Below are positions 44,922 to 54,884 of a DNA stretch of 64,000 nt, piece after piece. Positions within the stretch are counted from its first letter, which is position 1. Every line of letters begins with the position of its first letter. The DNA comes from Actinernus sp. WN-2022 (taxonomy: Eukaryota > Cnidaria > Anthozoa > Actiniaria > Actinernidae). The notes under the pieces were generated by a model, which was given only the letters and a program-made list of their open reading frames with translations, had not been told where the DNA came from and searched no databases. The position numbers were made by a program, and so were the translations under genes. The stretch lies in the NCBI GenBank assembly GCA_030867875.1, contig JAOWCC010000577.1, forward strand, positions 84,363,740 to 84,427,739, in the 5' to 3' direction.

Positions 44922-45183
44922 TTCAATTTTATCCGTTTTCTTTTCCTTTTGTCTATTTTTTATGCCTAGTCTAGTTTGATATATTCTTGCATTTTTATAC
45001 TTAAATTTAGCTAGTTATAGATTAGTAGTTTTTTAGATTTTAATATTGTATATGTAGGATGTAGAGCTTTTGATCACTGTTTGTATTTTAACTACTAGGA
45101 GCTACACTGTAGGGCCACAAGTTTATTAGCGTTGCTATTATGTGTTCGCTAAATAAAGTCTTTATTATTATTATTATTATTGA

Positions 45184-45487
45184 TGATAATACTAGTAGAG
45201 TGAGTACAATTTGGTCTGAAATCTTAGTACGAGAGTTTAGCGGTCGTGCGAAAATTTTTTTTTGGTAAACAAACTTCCCGCGATATCACACCATCAAGTC
45301 GTCAAGATATTCAGGTTTCCTGTGTGAAGTTGCAAAACAGCCTATACGAGGGAGATTAGGGGGAATTAGGGGAAATATGTCAGTTGTCCATTTCTTCGCT
45401 GGGGACTCTAGACAGGAGATGTTTCGACAGTTTTGATTAAAAAATGTTGAATGTGATGACCGTTATAAATCCTTATGATGGCTTATA
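45184..45487. repeat. Long inverted repeat 2, right arm, outer part
   Basis: Complement of 39520-39850. Resumes directly after the (ATT)n tail of the LINE. It ends about 45 bp before the gag-like ORF. Confidence 0.8.
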
Positions 45488-45533
45488 TCAGTTACTGATT
45501 CTCAATACGTAGTACACTACTACTTACGCTAAA

Positions 45534-47098
45534 TTGATTATGAGTGAGTTGGAAGACGATAATCCGTTAGATCAAGAGACCGCGAAGAAGCCCAGAAGCA
45601 AAGAACCAGATCCTAAGATAAACGAGGTGTTTGAGAAATTCAAAGACTATATTGATAACAGACTGCTGAGTTTTTCCACGGACAACACTCCTCAGTCGAA
45701 TACAGACGAGAAGAAGTTTAAAAGAGAGACCGAAGCTCAGAAACTGAAGAACAAATCTAACAGCAAACAATTCCTTTTCAACGCCGAAGTGGAAGATAGT
45801 CTAGCTTCTATTATCCATAACATAAAGAAAGACGATACAGAAGCAGCCCTTGAGGAGGCGAAAGCCGCATTACACTAGCCTGAATTTCAGCCGTCTCCTC
45901 TGGGTTCGTTCCTCCCGAGAGAGACGTCTGAATTCAATAGCCGCTAATGCCGTCCAGTGACGTCAAGGCGGATTAACAATTTAACTTATGCAAATAAAAC
46001 TGTCACGGCGGTAGTAAAAGTTCGTGAGAAATATTTATTTGAGATTATGCCGACCAAAATAAAAGTCTTACCTATATTATATATCTCCATCCATTTGCTT
46101 CTCAAGTGCCTCTTATGTTGTGAAAGCCTTTCCGAAGCAACAAATCGTTATATTATATTTGGAGGCAAAGTACAGTTGATCTTTGTCTTTCCGTTGATCT
46201 TTGTACATGTCTCGCGATCTGCCGTTCGAATCGACACGGCTACGAGATATTACCTATGTAAATGATGCAACAGAAAAGTAGAAAAACATGAAAGGATAAT
46301 GGAGAATTTTCGATGAAATACGAAGACTCATTTACGGGAAAGAACAGTTCCTTGAATAGAGTAGCGACATTCTTTACCACTGCGAGTGTGAACAAATAAT
46401 CGATTGTCAACAACCCCGCAGACGCGACGCGATAAAATGTACATGTTTACAGGTTAGTCGGCCGGTCTTTCAATCCATTTCCAGATGTTTTCCTTACGAA
46501 TTCAAGGTCTTTGCCAAAGACAATCACTCCACTGAAACTCAACGATCAACAATCGCGAGTCCAAAGTGAATCCTGCCGTCTCCTCGACTGATAATTATGA
46601 TAATTATGTGAAATTATAGAATATGAACCAATCAAAAATCACTACCAGGTTTTCTGGTAGTGACGTCACTGGACGGCATTAGCGGCTTTTGAATTCAGAC
46701 GTCTCTCTCGGGAGGAACGAACCCAGAGGAGACGGCTGAAATTCAGGCTAGCATTACACATCATCCAAAACAGACAAAAGCTTATTAAACTTGCCGATAA
46801 GAGTGAAGCCGGGTGGCTGGCTGTGCAGGAATACGAGAGCGATGATCTGGCTGACGACCCGGGTGACGAAAAGAGGATTAAAAAGGCACAGGTAAAGGCC
46901 TCCAGAAAGAAAAAGCAAATTCAGTTTCAAAATGCAAAGAAGCCACCTGTTTCTGGTGCTGATTTTAGGCTTAAAATTGGTGCACGTAGTAACGACCGGC
47001 AGCTTTTTCGAGGTTTGTTTTATTCATTTCTTGTCATTGTTAACCGGCCGCTACCTTCCTTTGTAGTTTTCCACGATAGTTTGCTAGTTCTGAGCTAG
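45534..47098 (+). pseudogene. Gag-like ORF (possibly DIRS/YR-type retroelement), split by an insertion
   Basis: Exon-like part 1 (45534-45875) encodes a charged, coiled-coil-prone protein: SELEDDNPLDQETAKKPRS, INEVFEKFKDYIDNRLLSF, SKQFLFNAEVEDSLASI, ALEEAKAALH. Part 2 (from 46751) continues in the same frame: IIQNRQKLIKLADKSEAGWL, VQEYESDDLADDPGDEKRI, KKAQVKASRKKKQ. The element at 45876-46750 separates them. The (R)QKLIKLADKSE.GW..V.EY..D(D/E)LADD..DEKRI pattern resembles the first ORF of DIRS-like (tyrosine-recombinase) retroelements in cnidarians. I recognise it only by pattern, and it might be a host gene. No reverse transcriptase or recombinase of that element is seen downstream. Confidence 0.5.
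45876..46750. mobile_element. MULE-like MITE, 875 bp, 90-bp TIRs, 9-bp target duplication
   Basis: GCATTACAC is present at 45867-45875 and 46751-46759. Terminal inverted repeats run 45876-45965 and 46661-46750 (TAGCCTGAATTTCAGCCGTC, CTCCCGAGAGAGACGTCTGA, ATGCCGTCCAGTGACGTCA) with about one mismatch in 90. Long TIRs with a 9-bp duplication are the Mutator-like signature. Near-perfect TIRs indicate a recent insertion. No transposase inside (46000-46650 has only short ORFs), so it is non-autonomous. Confidence 0.85.
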
Positions 47099-47145
47099 CC
47101 ATCTTGATTCTACTGATACTAGCCAAGCCTATACATGCTTATGTA

Positions 47146-47265
47146 TCATTGTGGTTGTTTGACTTACGCTGTGGTTGTTCGACTGTTCAACTTACGCTGT
47201 GGCTGTTCGAGTTACGCTGTGGTTGTTCGAGGCTTTATGCTGTGGTTGTTCGACTTACGCTGTGC
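47146..47265. repeat. Minisatellite, TTACGCTGTGGTTGTTCGA unit
   Basis: GTGGTTGTT(C/T)GA occurs five times (about 47151, 47171, 47199, 47219 and 47242), separated mostly by CTTACGCT, with units of 20-28 bp. It is just downstream of the gag-like ORF. Confidence 0.8.
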
Positions 47266-47603
47266 CGGCCCTTCAGTGTACCTGTGCTGTTTAAGAACCG
47301 GATTTTGATCCTGATTCCGCTTTATAGATATACACCTATTTCAATAAACGTTGTCGGAGGGAAATGGAAATAGAAAAGCCGAGACCAAGAGGAATTATGG
47401 GAACGAGGTTTTAATTCAATAACTGCATGCACCGTCTACAATAATATAGAAGTGCAAATACACCGTATATACATTTTCTGTTTGCTTCACGAAATATTCA
47501 AATGCCTGGAAAAAGTTTAACTAGGCGTATCTTTCGAATGAAAGTTCTTACTTTCATTATATTTCTGAGCCGGGTCACTCGAAATAATTGTTTCCAAATA
47601 TTG

Positions 47604-47792
47604 TGATACTGGAATAGTGACCTCTTTAAAGATGGGGCGCATGTTAGATTCAGTCAGCCTTCATCCAAACGGACAGCTTGTGTTGATAGAATCAATCCCG
47701 GAAAATCCAGAAAAACTGAACAGCTATCTGAAATAGCTCGAGACGTAAGCGATGCTTTGACTTGCTTTGCTTTGTTACAAGAAAGAAGGTAA
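47604..47792 (+). other. Coding-like stretch of unknown nature
   Basis: A frame reads YWNSDLFKDGAHVRFSQPS, then RTACVDRINPGKSRKT, EQLSEIARDVSDALTCF, ALLQERR, stopping at TAA; AAGAAAG|GTAATC at its end could be a splice donor. The composition is protein-like but there is no recognised domain and no partner exon. A second frame is also open for about 30 codons. Could be chance. Confidence 0.2.
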
Positions 47793-48019
47793 TCTACCAC
47801 GATATTAAAGTGCACATTAAATTTAACAGTACGCTCGTGTAATTCTAGGCGCGAGCTTCACAACTAACTCTGTCTTATCTTTGTTTAGGTGGAAAAGGTT
47901 GCCGCATAATAAAGTGATCAACTCAGAGTCGAGTATAGAGCTAACGTCTCCCCACTAGAGCCTGAGATGTTGGTAATTCTTGACAAAAGTGGATTTGTAA
48001 GTGCGCTTTTCAGGGATAT

Positions 48020-48397
48020 TAGGGACCTTTAGCAAGCAGGACTGAGACGGCAGTGACGACGGGACGTAGAAAAGTGTTTTCTCCCGAAATATGGTGTTTA
48101 CTATTTTCCTTGTTCGCCTTCAATTGTTTTTCACAACCAGATTTTGGAAAAATGTAATGACTATAGAGTTCCTTTCTCGCCGAACGAAAAATGATTTGAT
48201 TTACTTTCTTACGTTCACCTTGTCTTTAAAACGTACAATTTGGGGTTTTCACGTACGTTGTGTTTTTGCAGAGAACGGTGGAAATGTAGGCGACTGCGTG
48301 CATTTTGACGAGCACCCAGTTATTGTATTTTGTAATTAAGGCTATTGTTTTATGGCGTCGTCCTAGACGTTGCCGTCGTGGTTGCTAAAGTTCCCTA
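48020..48397. mobile_element. MITE, AGGGACCTTTAGCAAC family, copy B
   Basis: Left end TTAGGGACCTTTAGCAAGCA, right end GTCGTGGTTGCTAAAGTTCC then CTATTA. Interior CGTACGTTGTGTTTTTGCAG and GCGTGCATTTTGACG are shared with copy C. TTA on both sides may be a target duplication. Confidence 0.7.
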
Positions 48398-48561
48398 TTA
48401 AGGGTGCGTTCGATTGACCGTATTCCGGAATAGGAATAGATGGAATAGTCTCTGGAAATCACTGGTTCGGGCATATTTTGCACTGTAAGATACAAATGCT
48501 TGCTGTCATATGATATTCAGCATACATTTAGTATTCCAGTGGCTAACAAATCCCAGTAAAC

Positions 48562-49597
48562 GTGATTTGTAAGCAACCAGGACGGCAATGTCAGTGACAA
48601 CGGGACGTAGCAAAGCGTTTTCAGACAAAATTTGGTGTTTACTAGTTCCTCTATTCGCATTTTATTACTTTTTACATACAGATCTTCGAAAATTACGATA
48701 AGCATAAAGTTCCGTTCACTCGTCGATCAAAAAACGGAGATTATGAGTGCTTACCATTTACACAAATAACTGAGCATTCCGGTGGAAATATCAAATATAA
48801 TGGATCATTCATTTTCCAATAAACGTTTCGAAAATTGTGGAGTTCCTCCAGAGGTACTCATTTTTTCCCAGTTGAAATGACCGACCGACGTTTTCTGTAC
48901 CATTTACACATTTCTTCTGCTTTCAGTCTCGTTTGAGGACAAATGCGAGATTATCTGCTGGACTGGCTGCTGATCGTAAATGGTAAGCACCGACTCTTCC
49001 AGTTGATCTGCTAGTTTGAGCAAGTCCTGTCCATTTCAAGCATTTCTTGTGTTCTCCCAACATCCCGCGTATTTTATTTTGCCAGTAAGCCATTGAAATG
49101 TGTGATCGCAAGCAGGCGTGCCGATTTCTTTGTGTTTACCGGCACAATAGCCCATAAATATTTTAGGCTATAGCGATGTTTCATGTTGATAAACATTGCT
49201 ATTGTCATGCTAATGTGCCAACCATGATTTGTAAAGCCCGCTTTGTGTTAGGAACCAATGAATCTCTGGTTGGCACATTAATGACAATAGATGACGACAC
49301 ACGAAACATCGCTATAGGCTAATCAGATCGATCATAACAGTACTGGGTTATATTATAATATACAATATTCGTTCCAACTGGCTTCTAGCTACAAATGGTA
49401 ACCACCGAGTTACTTTCTTACGTTTGCATTCTCTTGTTGACGTATAGAATTTGGGTTTTTCGCGTTGTGTTTTTCCAGGTCGAATTTTAGACGAAAGCGT
49501 GCATTTTCACATGCAGTAACTGTGTTTATTTTTGTAATTAAGTCCGTTCATTTGTTTTTATGTCCTCGACGTTGCTGTCGTGGTTTCCTGCCTACTG
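48562..49597. mobile_element. Same MITE family, copy C, diverged and interrupted
   Basis: AAGCAACCAGGACGGCAATG with AACGGGACGTAGCAAAG at the left matches copy B's left end. At the right, GCGTTGTGTTTTTCCAGG, GCGTGCATTTTCAC and CGTTGCTGTCGTGGTT match copy B's right half. The middle holds the 142-bp MITE at 49172-49313 and unrelated sequence, so the copy has been expanded by insertions. Confidence 0.55.
49172..49313. mobile_element. 142-bp MITE, AGCGATGTTTC family, copy 2
   Basis: Inverted relative to 42241-42382, same length, about 96% identical (five differences). Also flanked by AT on both sides (GGCTAT before, ATAGGCT after). Confidence 0.9.
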
Positions 49598-50284
49598 ACT
49601 CTAAACGATACAACCGACTGTCCACGCCAAATCTCGTAACATTATTTGTTGTTCAAATATTGCCTGTAACGCATTGAAAGGGAAAATGGATGAAAAATTG
49701 TAAAACAAGTTTTCTTAATTGAAATTCTATGTTAATCATTCTTTTGTACGCTTTGTGAATTATTTGCGCCTTCTTATAAGTCTTTGAATTTACGTACTTG
49801 TGAATCTCACAAGTTATATTGCGTATTTTTCAGCGTGTATTTGGGCCTCAAGATAATTAGCAATTATTCACCGAAGTGGAGGATAGTTGTGGATATTTAC
49901 CGAGCAGCTTACACACAGGTGAATAGCCAGCACCAGTTATTTTATGTTCTATGAAATGGACAAAAACTCGCGCGAGGTGATCGCTGCTTCGCTCGGAGGT
50001 GAATAGCAAAGGATATCCCATGTTTGAGTAGCCAATCAGAGAGCGCGAAATGCACTATTCATTGGTGTGGTATATACTAATTTGTTTTAGCCGAAATTTT
50101 TAAACAAGAGTATAAGTCAGGTACGCATACACATACATGAATGCGTAAATATAATTATGCTTGGTTTCTGATATTGTTTGTTAACTATAGTTGATGTCTC
50201 GTTACGAGCTGTTCAGTACCTTTGTTTTTTCATATTAATATTGTAGTTTCTAAAATCTCTTTTACAATACATGCCTTGTTACAG
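49598..50284. other. No gene; repeat-like stretch
   Basis: 49860-50010 contains CAATTATTCACCGAAGTGGA and GGATATTTACCGAGCAGC facing GAGGTGAATAGCAAAGGATA, a loose inverted pair of the type seen in dispersed repeats. T-rich GTTTGTTAACTATAG to TGCCTTGTTACAG (50177-50284) resembles an intron end just before the transposase remnant. Confidence 0.4.
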
Positions 50285-50533
50285 GACCGTCGGATATCAA
50301 GAGAAAGGGGATATAACTTTAGAGGTTACCGTGCCGAAGTAAGAAGAGTACGATGTAATTGGTTTACCGATATTAACTGTCATTCCCATAGTTTCGATTG
50401 GAGGATTTCTTAAACTGGCTATCCATCGTGGCACAACTAACCGTGAGCGATTCCTTGAATTTGTTCAAAACAAACTGGTACCAAATCTACAACCATTTAA
50501 TGGAATAAATCCTCGGTCTGTTGTAAACATGGG
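50285..50533 (+). pseudogene. DDE transposase remnant, IS630/Tc1 superfamily type
   Basis: Starts DRRISRERGYNFRGYRAEVR; after a one-base frame change it continues VIPIVSIGGFLKLAIHRGTT, NRERFLEFVQNKLVPNLQPF, NGINPRSVVNM. The pattern (Y.)(A)IP(I/V).S..G.L........ERF..F....L.P...PF.G.NPRSVV is the core of the DDE_3 domain of Tc1/IS630-like transposases; the next residues should hold the second catalytic Asp (DN..IH). Instead ATGG is followed by GTGAGTAAG, a perfect splice-donor-like sequence, and the remainder is not seen. The frameshift makes a functional product unlikely. Confidence 0.65.
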
Positions 50534-52167
50534 TGAGTAAGAACGTATTTACGCGTTTTCATGAAAATAGTTTACAGGCCTTGTAAAATAGTTTACGTTG
50601 CAATGGCGCAAAGTTACTCATTATACTAAATGAGAGCTTTGCGGGAGGTTTCCACTTTCCAGGCTTCCTTCTCAGGAATTAGACAGTGTGACAACTTCCG
50701 AATTTAGGCGAATAAAAGAGTTTTTAATTAAATAACCATCAATACGTTGACACTTAAATAAAGTCACTTACTTATCACCGATCAAATGCATTCTACCACG
50801 AGCAGAGCGTTTGCCTTGTTACTCGGGCCAGGCCTTTGGCCGGCGCGAGTCAGAAATCGCAAGTGTTTTTATTTATTTTTGTGTGTTAATTACGAGTTGG
50901 AGCAACACGTGACAGGGTCAACCAATATAAAAATATTTGAACGAGCTACCTGAAGAGACACGTGGGTAAATAAACCATTTACAAATAGGTTTTTTTAGAT
51001 CAGATTCGATATCGCTTGGGATACTGCGGGTCACTTAATTTATTTACATGACTTAACATAATGAAAACAAGATGACGTAAGACCTATCTGATTGTTAGAC
51101 TTGCAGATCGGGGAGGGGGGACACCTACTTACCCCACGGCCACGTGTTTTCACTAGATGAAAAGAATGTCCTCTAAACAACGTATTTCGCCTGGAATTGA
51201 GCTTTGCCGTCATTTTTTTATTGGATGACGGCTCCATAGATCATAATCCCCCCTGAAATCATACCATACCACATCCCATACCTGGGATATCTATAGTAGC
51301 TCTAGTTTGATTATAGCTTATTAACGATGGATGCGCCTTGAGATATGTCGCTTTGGAAGCAAGAGTAATATACCAAGTTCATCATGCCAACTGGACCATT
51401 TTGAATTGCGGGTCAGTGAGAAAGTGATATCGTGCTCTTATTTAAATTTGCTTCCGTTTCCCACTGCACTCGACGAGAGCCTGGAAAAGGGCAGGTAAAT
51501 AAGTTTTTGTGTATCTTATAGGCACCTCCCCCTCCTCCCAAATCTTTCACATGAGCTCATTCGACATTATTATACGGCTAATGCTGTCCCAACTAGAATA
51601 AAACAACCACTCAATGTTTTATGATTACGTTTATTGGCTTCCTTCAAATTTAGTTATTGATTTGTTTACTCGGCAAATGTTAAACAGTAGTACATTTTGA
51701 TATTGTTCAATTGAACCTCCTGATTCCACTCACACTGCTTCGTTCGGTGCAGATCCTACAATAAACAGAGAAGAAAACGGGCTTCCGGATCCGTTTGCGC
51801 AATAAGGAAAGGTGGTCATGATAGAAGTCTCCAATACGTTTCCATGGGTAAAATGCAGCTACAGTGTATACGAAGTTGTTCTCCAATCTAGTCCTCTATG
51901 CGCCCGTTGGGGAACGATTTTATGGCTCTTTTAGGTCTCATCGGATAGGATCTGAGACCTGAGCCTACCCGTTTACAATATATTCTAAATTGAAGCTGCG
52001 TGGTTATAAAGGTGAAACCTTCTCATAGTCAGGTATCTTGTTTTGAGATGCAGAAACCCGTCCCTTTTCTCTTATCACAAAACACTTGTTACAATAATCG
52101 GTATTACATAAGGATACCGTTTAGTACTGGGAACTAAAGGAGCCAATTTTGTCTCGTGCGCATCAGA
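50534..52167. other. No gene seen
   Basis: No protein-like ORF; a 65-codon minus-strand ORF at 51040-51237 has no motif. Mixed unique sequence, possibly the remaining part of the transposase-bearing element. Confidence 0.4.
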
Positions 52168-52404
52168 ACCCGGTTGTCTGAAGCCCGATTAATCCAGGAT
52201 TGAGGGCAAACTTTAGTGCGACTTGCTAACTTGTGAACGACATCTTTCATGTTAAAAGCTTATTCCTAGGGGAGAAACAACAAGTACTTTTCTACTTGTC
52301 TTGCTAGATTTGGAAACAGATACCTTCTACCGAGAGAACCAAAACAATGGGTTAAAATTTAATCCAGGATTAGCGCTAATCGGGCTTCGAACAACTGGGC
52401 CCGG
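52168..52404. mobile_element. MITE with CCGGTTGTTCGAAGCCCGAT ends
   Basis: Left ACCCGGTTGTCTGAAGCCCG and right, in reverse, CCAGTTGTTCGAAGCCCGAT, each followed inward by AATCCAGGATT. Length 237 bp. A right end of the same family is at about 85-135. Such ends are widespread in aquatic animal genomes. Confidence 0.7.
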
Positions 52405-52667
52405 TTGAATAACGGTAAGGTATTGAACGTTATTCCTTTCTGCTATGTAATTACTATTGTACGTTTATGAGTTTGGCTTTGCAATGTTGAACTCTTTGGT
52501 ATCAACAGAAGATCTAATTCATTTTTTTCCACTAGATTAAAACTCTATAGGAAATAGAAACGTGTATCGAGCAGTAACTTGGTCTAAAACGCCGTTTTCC
52601 TTGCCTATACTTTTCTTGGGGTTCTTAGAAGCCCTACTAACTCCAAACTCGACACATCTCATCAGTT

Positions 52668-52758
52668 TTCTCGATTGGTTCTGATCAGTTTACCCGACTA
52701 GTCTGATCAGGTTACTCGATAAGTCTGATCAGTTTGGTCGACAAGTCTGATCAGTCAG
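52668..52758. repeat. Short tandem repeat, about 21-bp unit (TCTGATCAGTTTACTCGAYA)
   Basis: TCTGATCAG occurs at about 52687, 52709, 52731 and 52746 with CTCGAT, CCCGAC, CTCGAT, GTCGAC between. Each unit carries the palindrome CTGATCAG. Confidence 0.75.
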
Positions 52759-53655
52759 TTACTCGCGACAAGGATTACCGTGATCACCACCTGCGCTCGC
52801 GTAACAAAATGGCGCCCTGTCATATTCCTGCTACAAAGTTAACTGATTCAAAGGCTTATAAGTAAATAATGAAGAAACTCTTTTAAAGTTAAAACTATTA
52901 GGGTTTTCTTAGTTTTCTTGAAAACATGAATTTTAATTACATTTCTTCATCTAACAAAAGCGTTTATGATTCTATTTAATATATGTTGCCACTTATATGA
53001 GGCTTATAAAAAAGTTACGTTCTAGAAGTTATGCATAATACTAGCTGTACTTTTTTTTTATCTTAATGTTTGCCACTTAAGGCTTATTAAAAAAACATTT
53101 TCAAGCATTAAATATATCAGTTACGAGATTGTGATATGCAAATATATGTTGTCTGAATAATATGACTTAAATTATTACCCTTTAAGGAAGCCGATTGTTG
53201 ACATTAAAAGGAAGAAAAAACGAAAGTAAGTATCCAGAGACAAAGTCCATGTTTCGATCGGTTGTCACTTTTCAAATCAGTAGCACAGTGTTAAGATACA
53301 CCAGTTTCAATATCACTGAAATAGGCTATAAAAAGCTTCACAATTAATTGTAGTTAAATTATACTCTAAAGACAACATGATGGAGAACATTCCAATGAGG
53401 TGAGCTTTTAGCTGACAAGTAATCACTATCTTGAGATGGTTTTAGTCTAGTTAAGGTGCTAAACACGTTCAACATATAGAATATATTAACTCCGGTTACG
53501 AGTAATTTAATGAGCTTGATTCAGTAAAAAGTGTAAATGCACGCTTCAATAATCACGTGTATAATAGTGTATCTTCATAATCTAGAATAAGTGCTTCATG
53601 TTACATGTAACACTGGCTGAAATGTTTGAATCCAAATTTCTCTATATCTAACAAA
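52759..53655. other. No gene seen
   Basis: AT-rich. Short duplicated phrase TGTTGCCACTTATATGAGGCTTA / TGTTTGCCACTTAAGGCTTA near 52985 and 53070, each followed by an A-run. Confidence 0.4.
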
Positions 53656-54284
53656 TAAAGAAGCCATACCCATGTTTTATACTATCATAAAACTCGATGG
53701 GCATTTGAGAACCGCGAGAAATGTTAAAGCACAAGCCGAAGGCGCGTACTTTCAACATTTCTCGAGTGTTCTCAAATGACCAGAGAGTTTTTGATCTGAC
53801 TTCTCAAGCAAAAACAATACCTGCATTCATAAATCATTAGAAAGTATTGTTGCCTGGAATTTTATTGCATGCAATTATAGACTACAAGGGTTATGATTGT
53901 AATTTTTTCACAGTCATTTCAACAAACGGCCTGATAGCGTAGTGGGCAAGACAGCGGACTAGTAGTCAAGAGCAGCCATGAGGATGATGGCTCGAGTCAC
54001 ACTCTGGACACCGATTTTTATTTCCGTCGTTTCCTTCACTTCTGCATGTATTAAAATTCATACTTGTGCTGTAATCCTTGTAGCTTAATTAGGTCCAACA
54101 CATGCATGAATCTTGATACCCAATGAGAACACAGATGAACAACACTAGTGATGTTCATCTAGTGTTTCATTGGGTATCAAGATACATGCATGTGACCAAA
54201 TGCAGCCCTCTGATTGACTAAAAAGCTCATGAATTATTTATGAGTTTGAGAAGATAATATAAAACATGGATTTAAGGCTTCTTT
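53656..54284. mobile_element. 629-bp TIR element carrying a tRNA-like segment
   Basis: Ends AAAGAAGCCATACCCATGTT on the left and, in reverse, AAAGAAGCCTTAAATCCATG on the right. Inside, 54099-54195 is a strong palindrome: CACATGCATGAATCTTGATA against TATCAAGATACATGCATGTG, with GATGAACA...TGTTCATC at its centre. 53935-54000 has an A-box-like TAGCGTAGTGGG and B-box-like GGCTCGAGTCAC around GCGGACTAGTAGTC, so a SINE or tRNA pseudogene is nested. Confidence 0.6.
53930..54005 (+). mobile_element. tRNA-like SINE head
   Basis: CGGCCTGATAGCGTAGTGGG, GGACTAGTAGTC (anticodon-arm-like) and GGCTCGAGTCACAC. The insertion AGCAGCCATGAGGATGAT between arms and the lack of a paired acceptor stem argue against a functional tRNA. 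Confidence 0.45.
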
Positions 54285-54762
54285 TTTTGTTTTATAATAT
54301 AGATTTACACGCGTGATGAAAGGAAACCGCCAGTTGGAAACAATAAAACACGGCAAACCATGTTATATACTGTGATAAAACATAGCTTTTTACCTAATCA
54401 TAGCGCGCGTACTATCGTATCTATATTATAAAAGTTGATAAAGCAAGAGAATAAACGTTTATATTTTATTGAATCCTATGATTCTTTTCCATTTTTAACA
54501 ATTCTATGGTATCTTCATTTTCAACACAATTACGGCTAATATTCAATATTCCTATTTCCACAATAAAGCTTTCATACGATTTACCTGTTTTATCAAGTAT
54601 GTATTATTTTCAACATATTAATAATACATAACAACTAATGGATGCGTCCTTACCATAAAATTTATCAAACGGAACACAGAATAATTAGGAACTGGGCATT
54701 TTTGGGGCTAAAACTTTGGTGTTACTTACACAAGTACTACTGATAATCTAACACCTGTTTCT

Positions 54763-54874
54763 CAATTTTCTTGGATATCCACGGTGGCACCGTTCGTCTG
54801 GTCATCCGGGTCTTCGGTGACGACATCAGGAATGTTGTAGATCGGCATGACGAGCTTCATGGGTCTCTGAATCT
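54763..54874 (-). CDS. Candidate terminal exon (possible kinase tail)
   Basis: On the minus strand, after an AG (GCTGTGAGATTCAG), the frame reads RPMKLVMPIYNIPDVVTEDP then DDQTNGATVDIQEN and TGA. It is acidic, has a tyrosine in a PIYNIPD context as in signalling tails, and lies 3.0 kb downstream of the last kinase exon on the same strand. The kinase's own exon already has a stop 70 residues after the catalytic domain, so this would need an alternative splice or belong to another gene. Low certainty. Confidence 0.3.
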
Positions 54875-54884
54875 CACAGCGGGG

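Larger units (their letters stand above)
40816..45183 (+). mobile_element. Nearly full-length CR1/L2-like LINE inserted in a palindrome
   Basis: About 4.37 kb including two later insertions. Order: 5' region, hydrophobic leader with 2A-like motif (41625), endonuclease (about 41880-42720), linker (42760-43120), reverse transcriptase (43123-44150), C-terminal region (44230-44921), 3' UTR with GGGCCACAAGTTTATTAG and AAATAAAG, and an (ATT)n tail ending at 45183. The boundaries are set by the intact opposite arm of the inverted repeat. The coding sequence has roughly ten frameshifts or stops, so it is dead. Confidence 0.85.
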
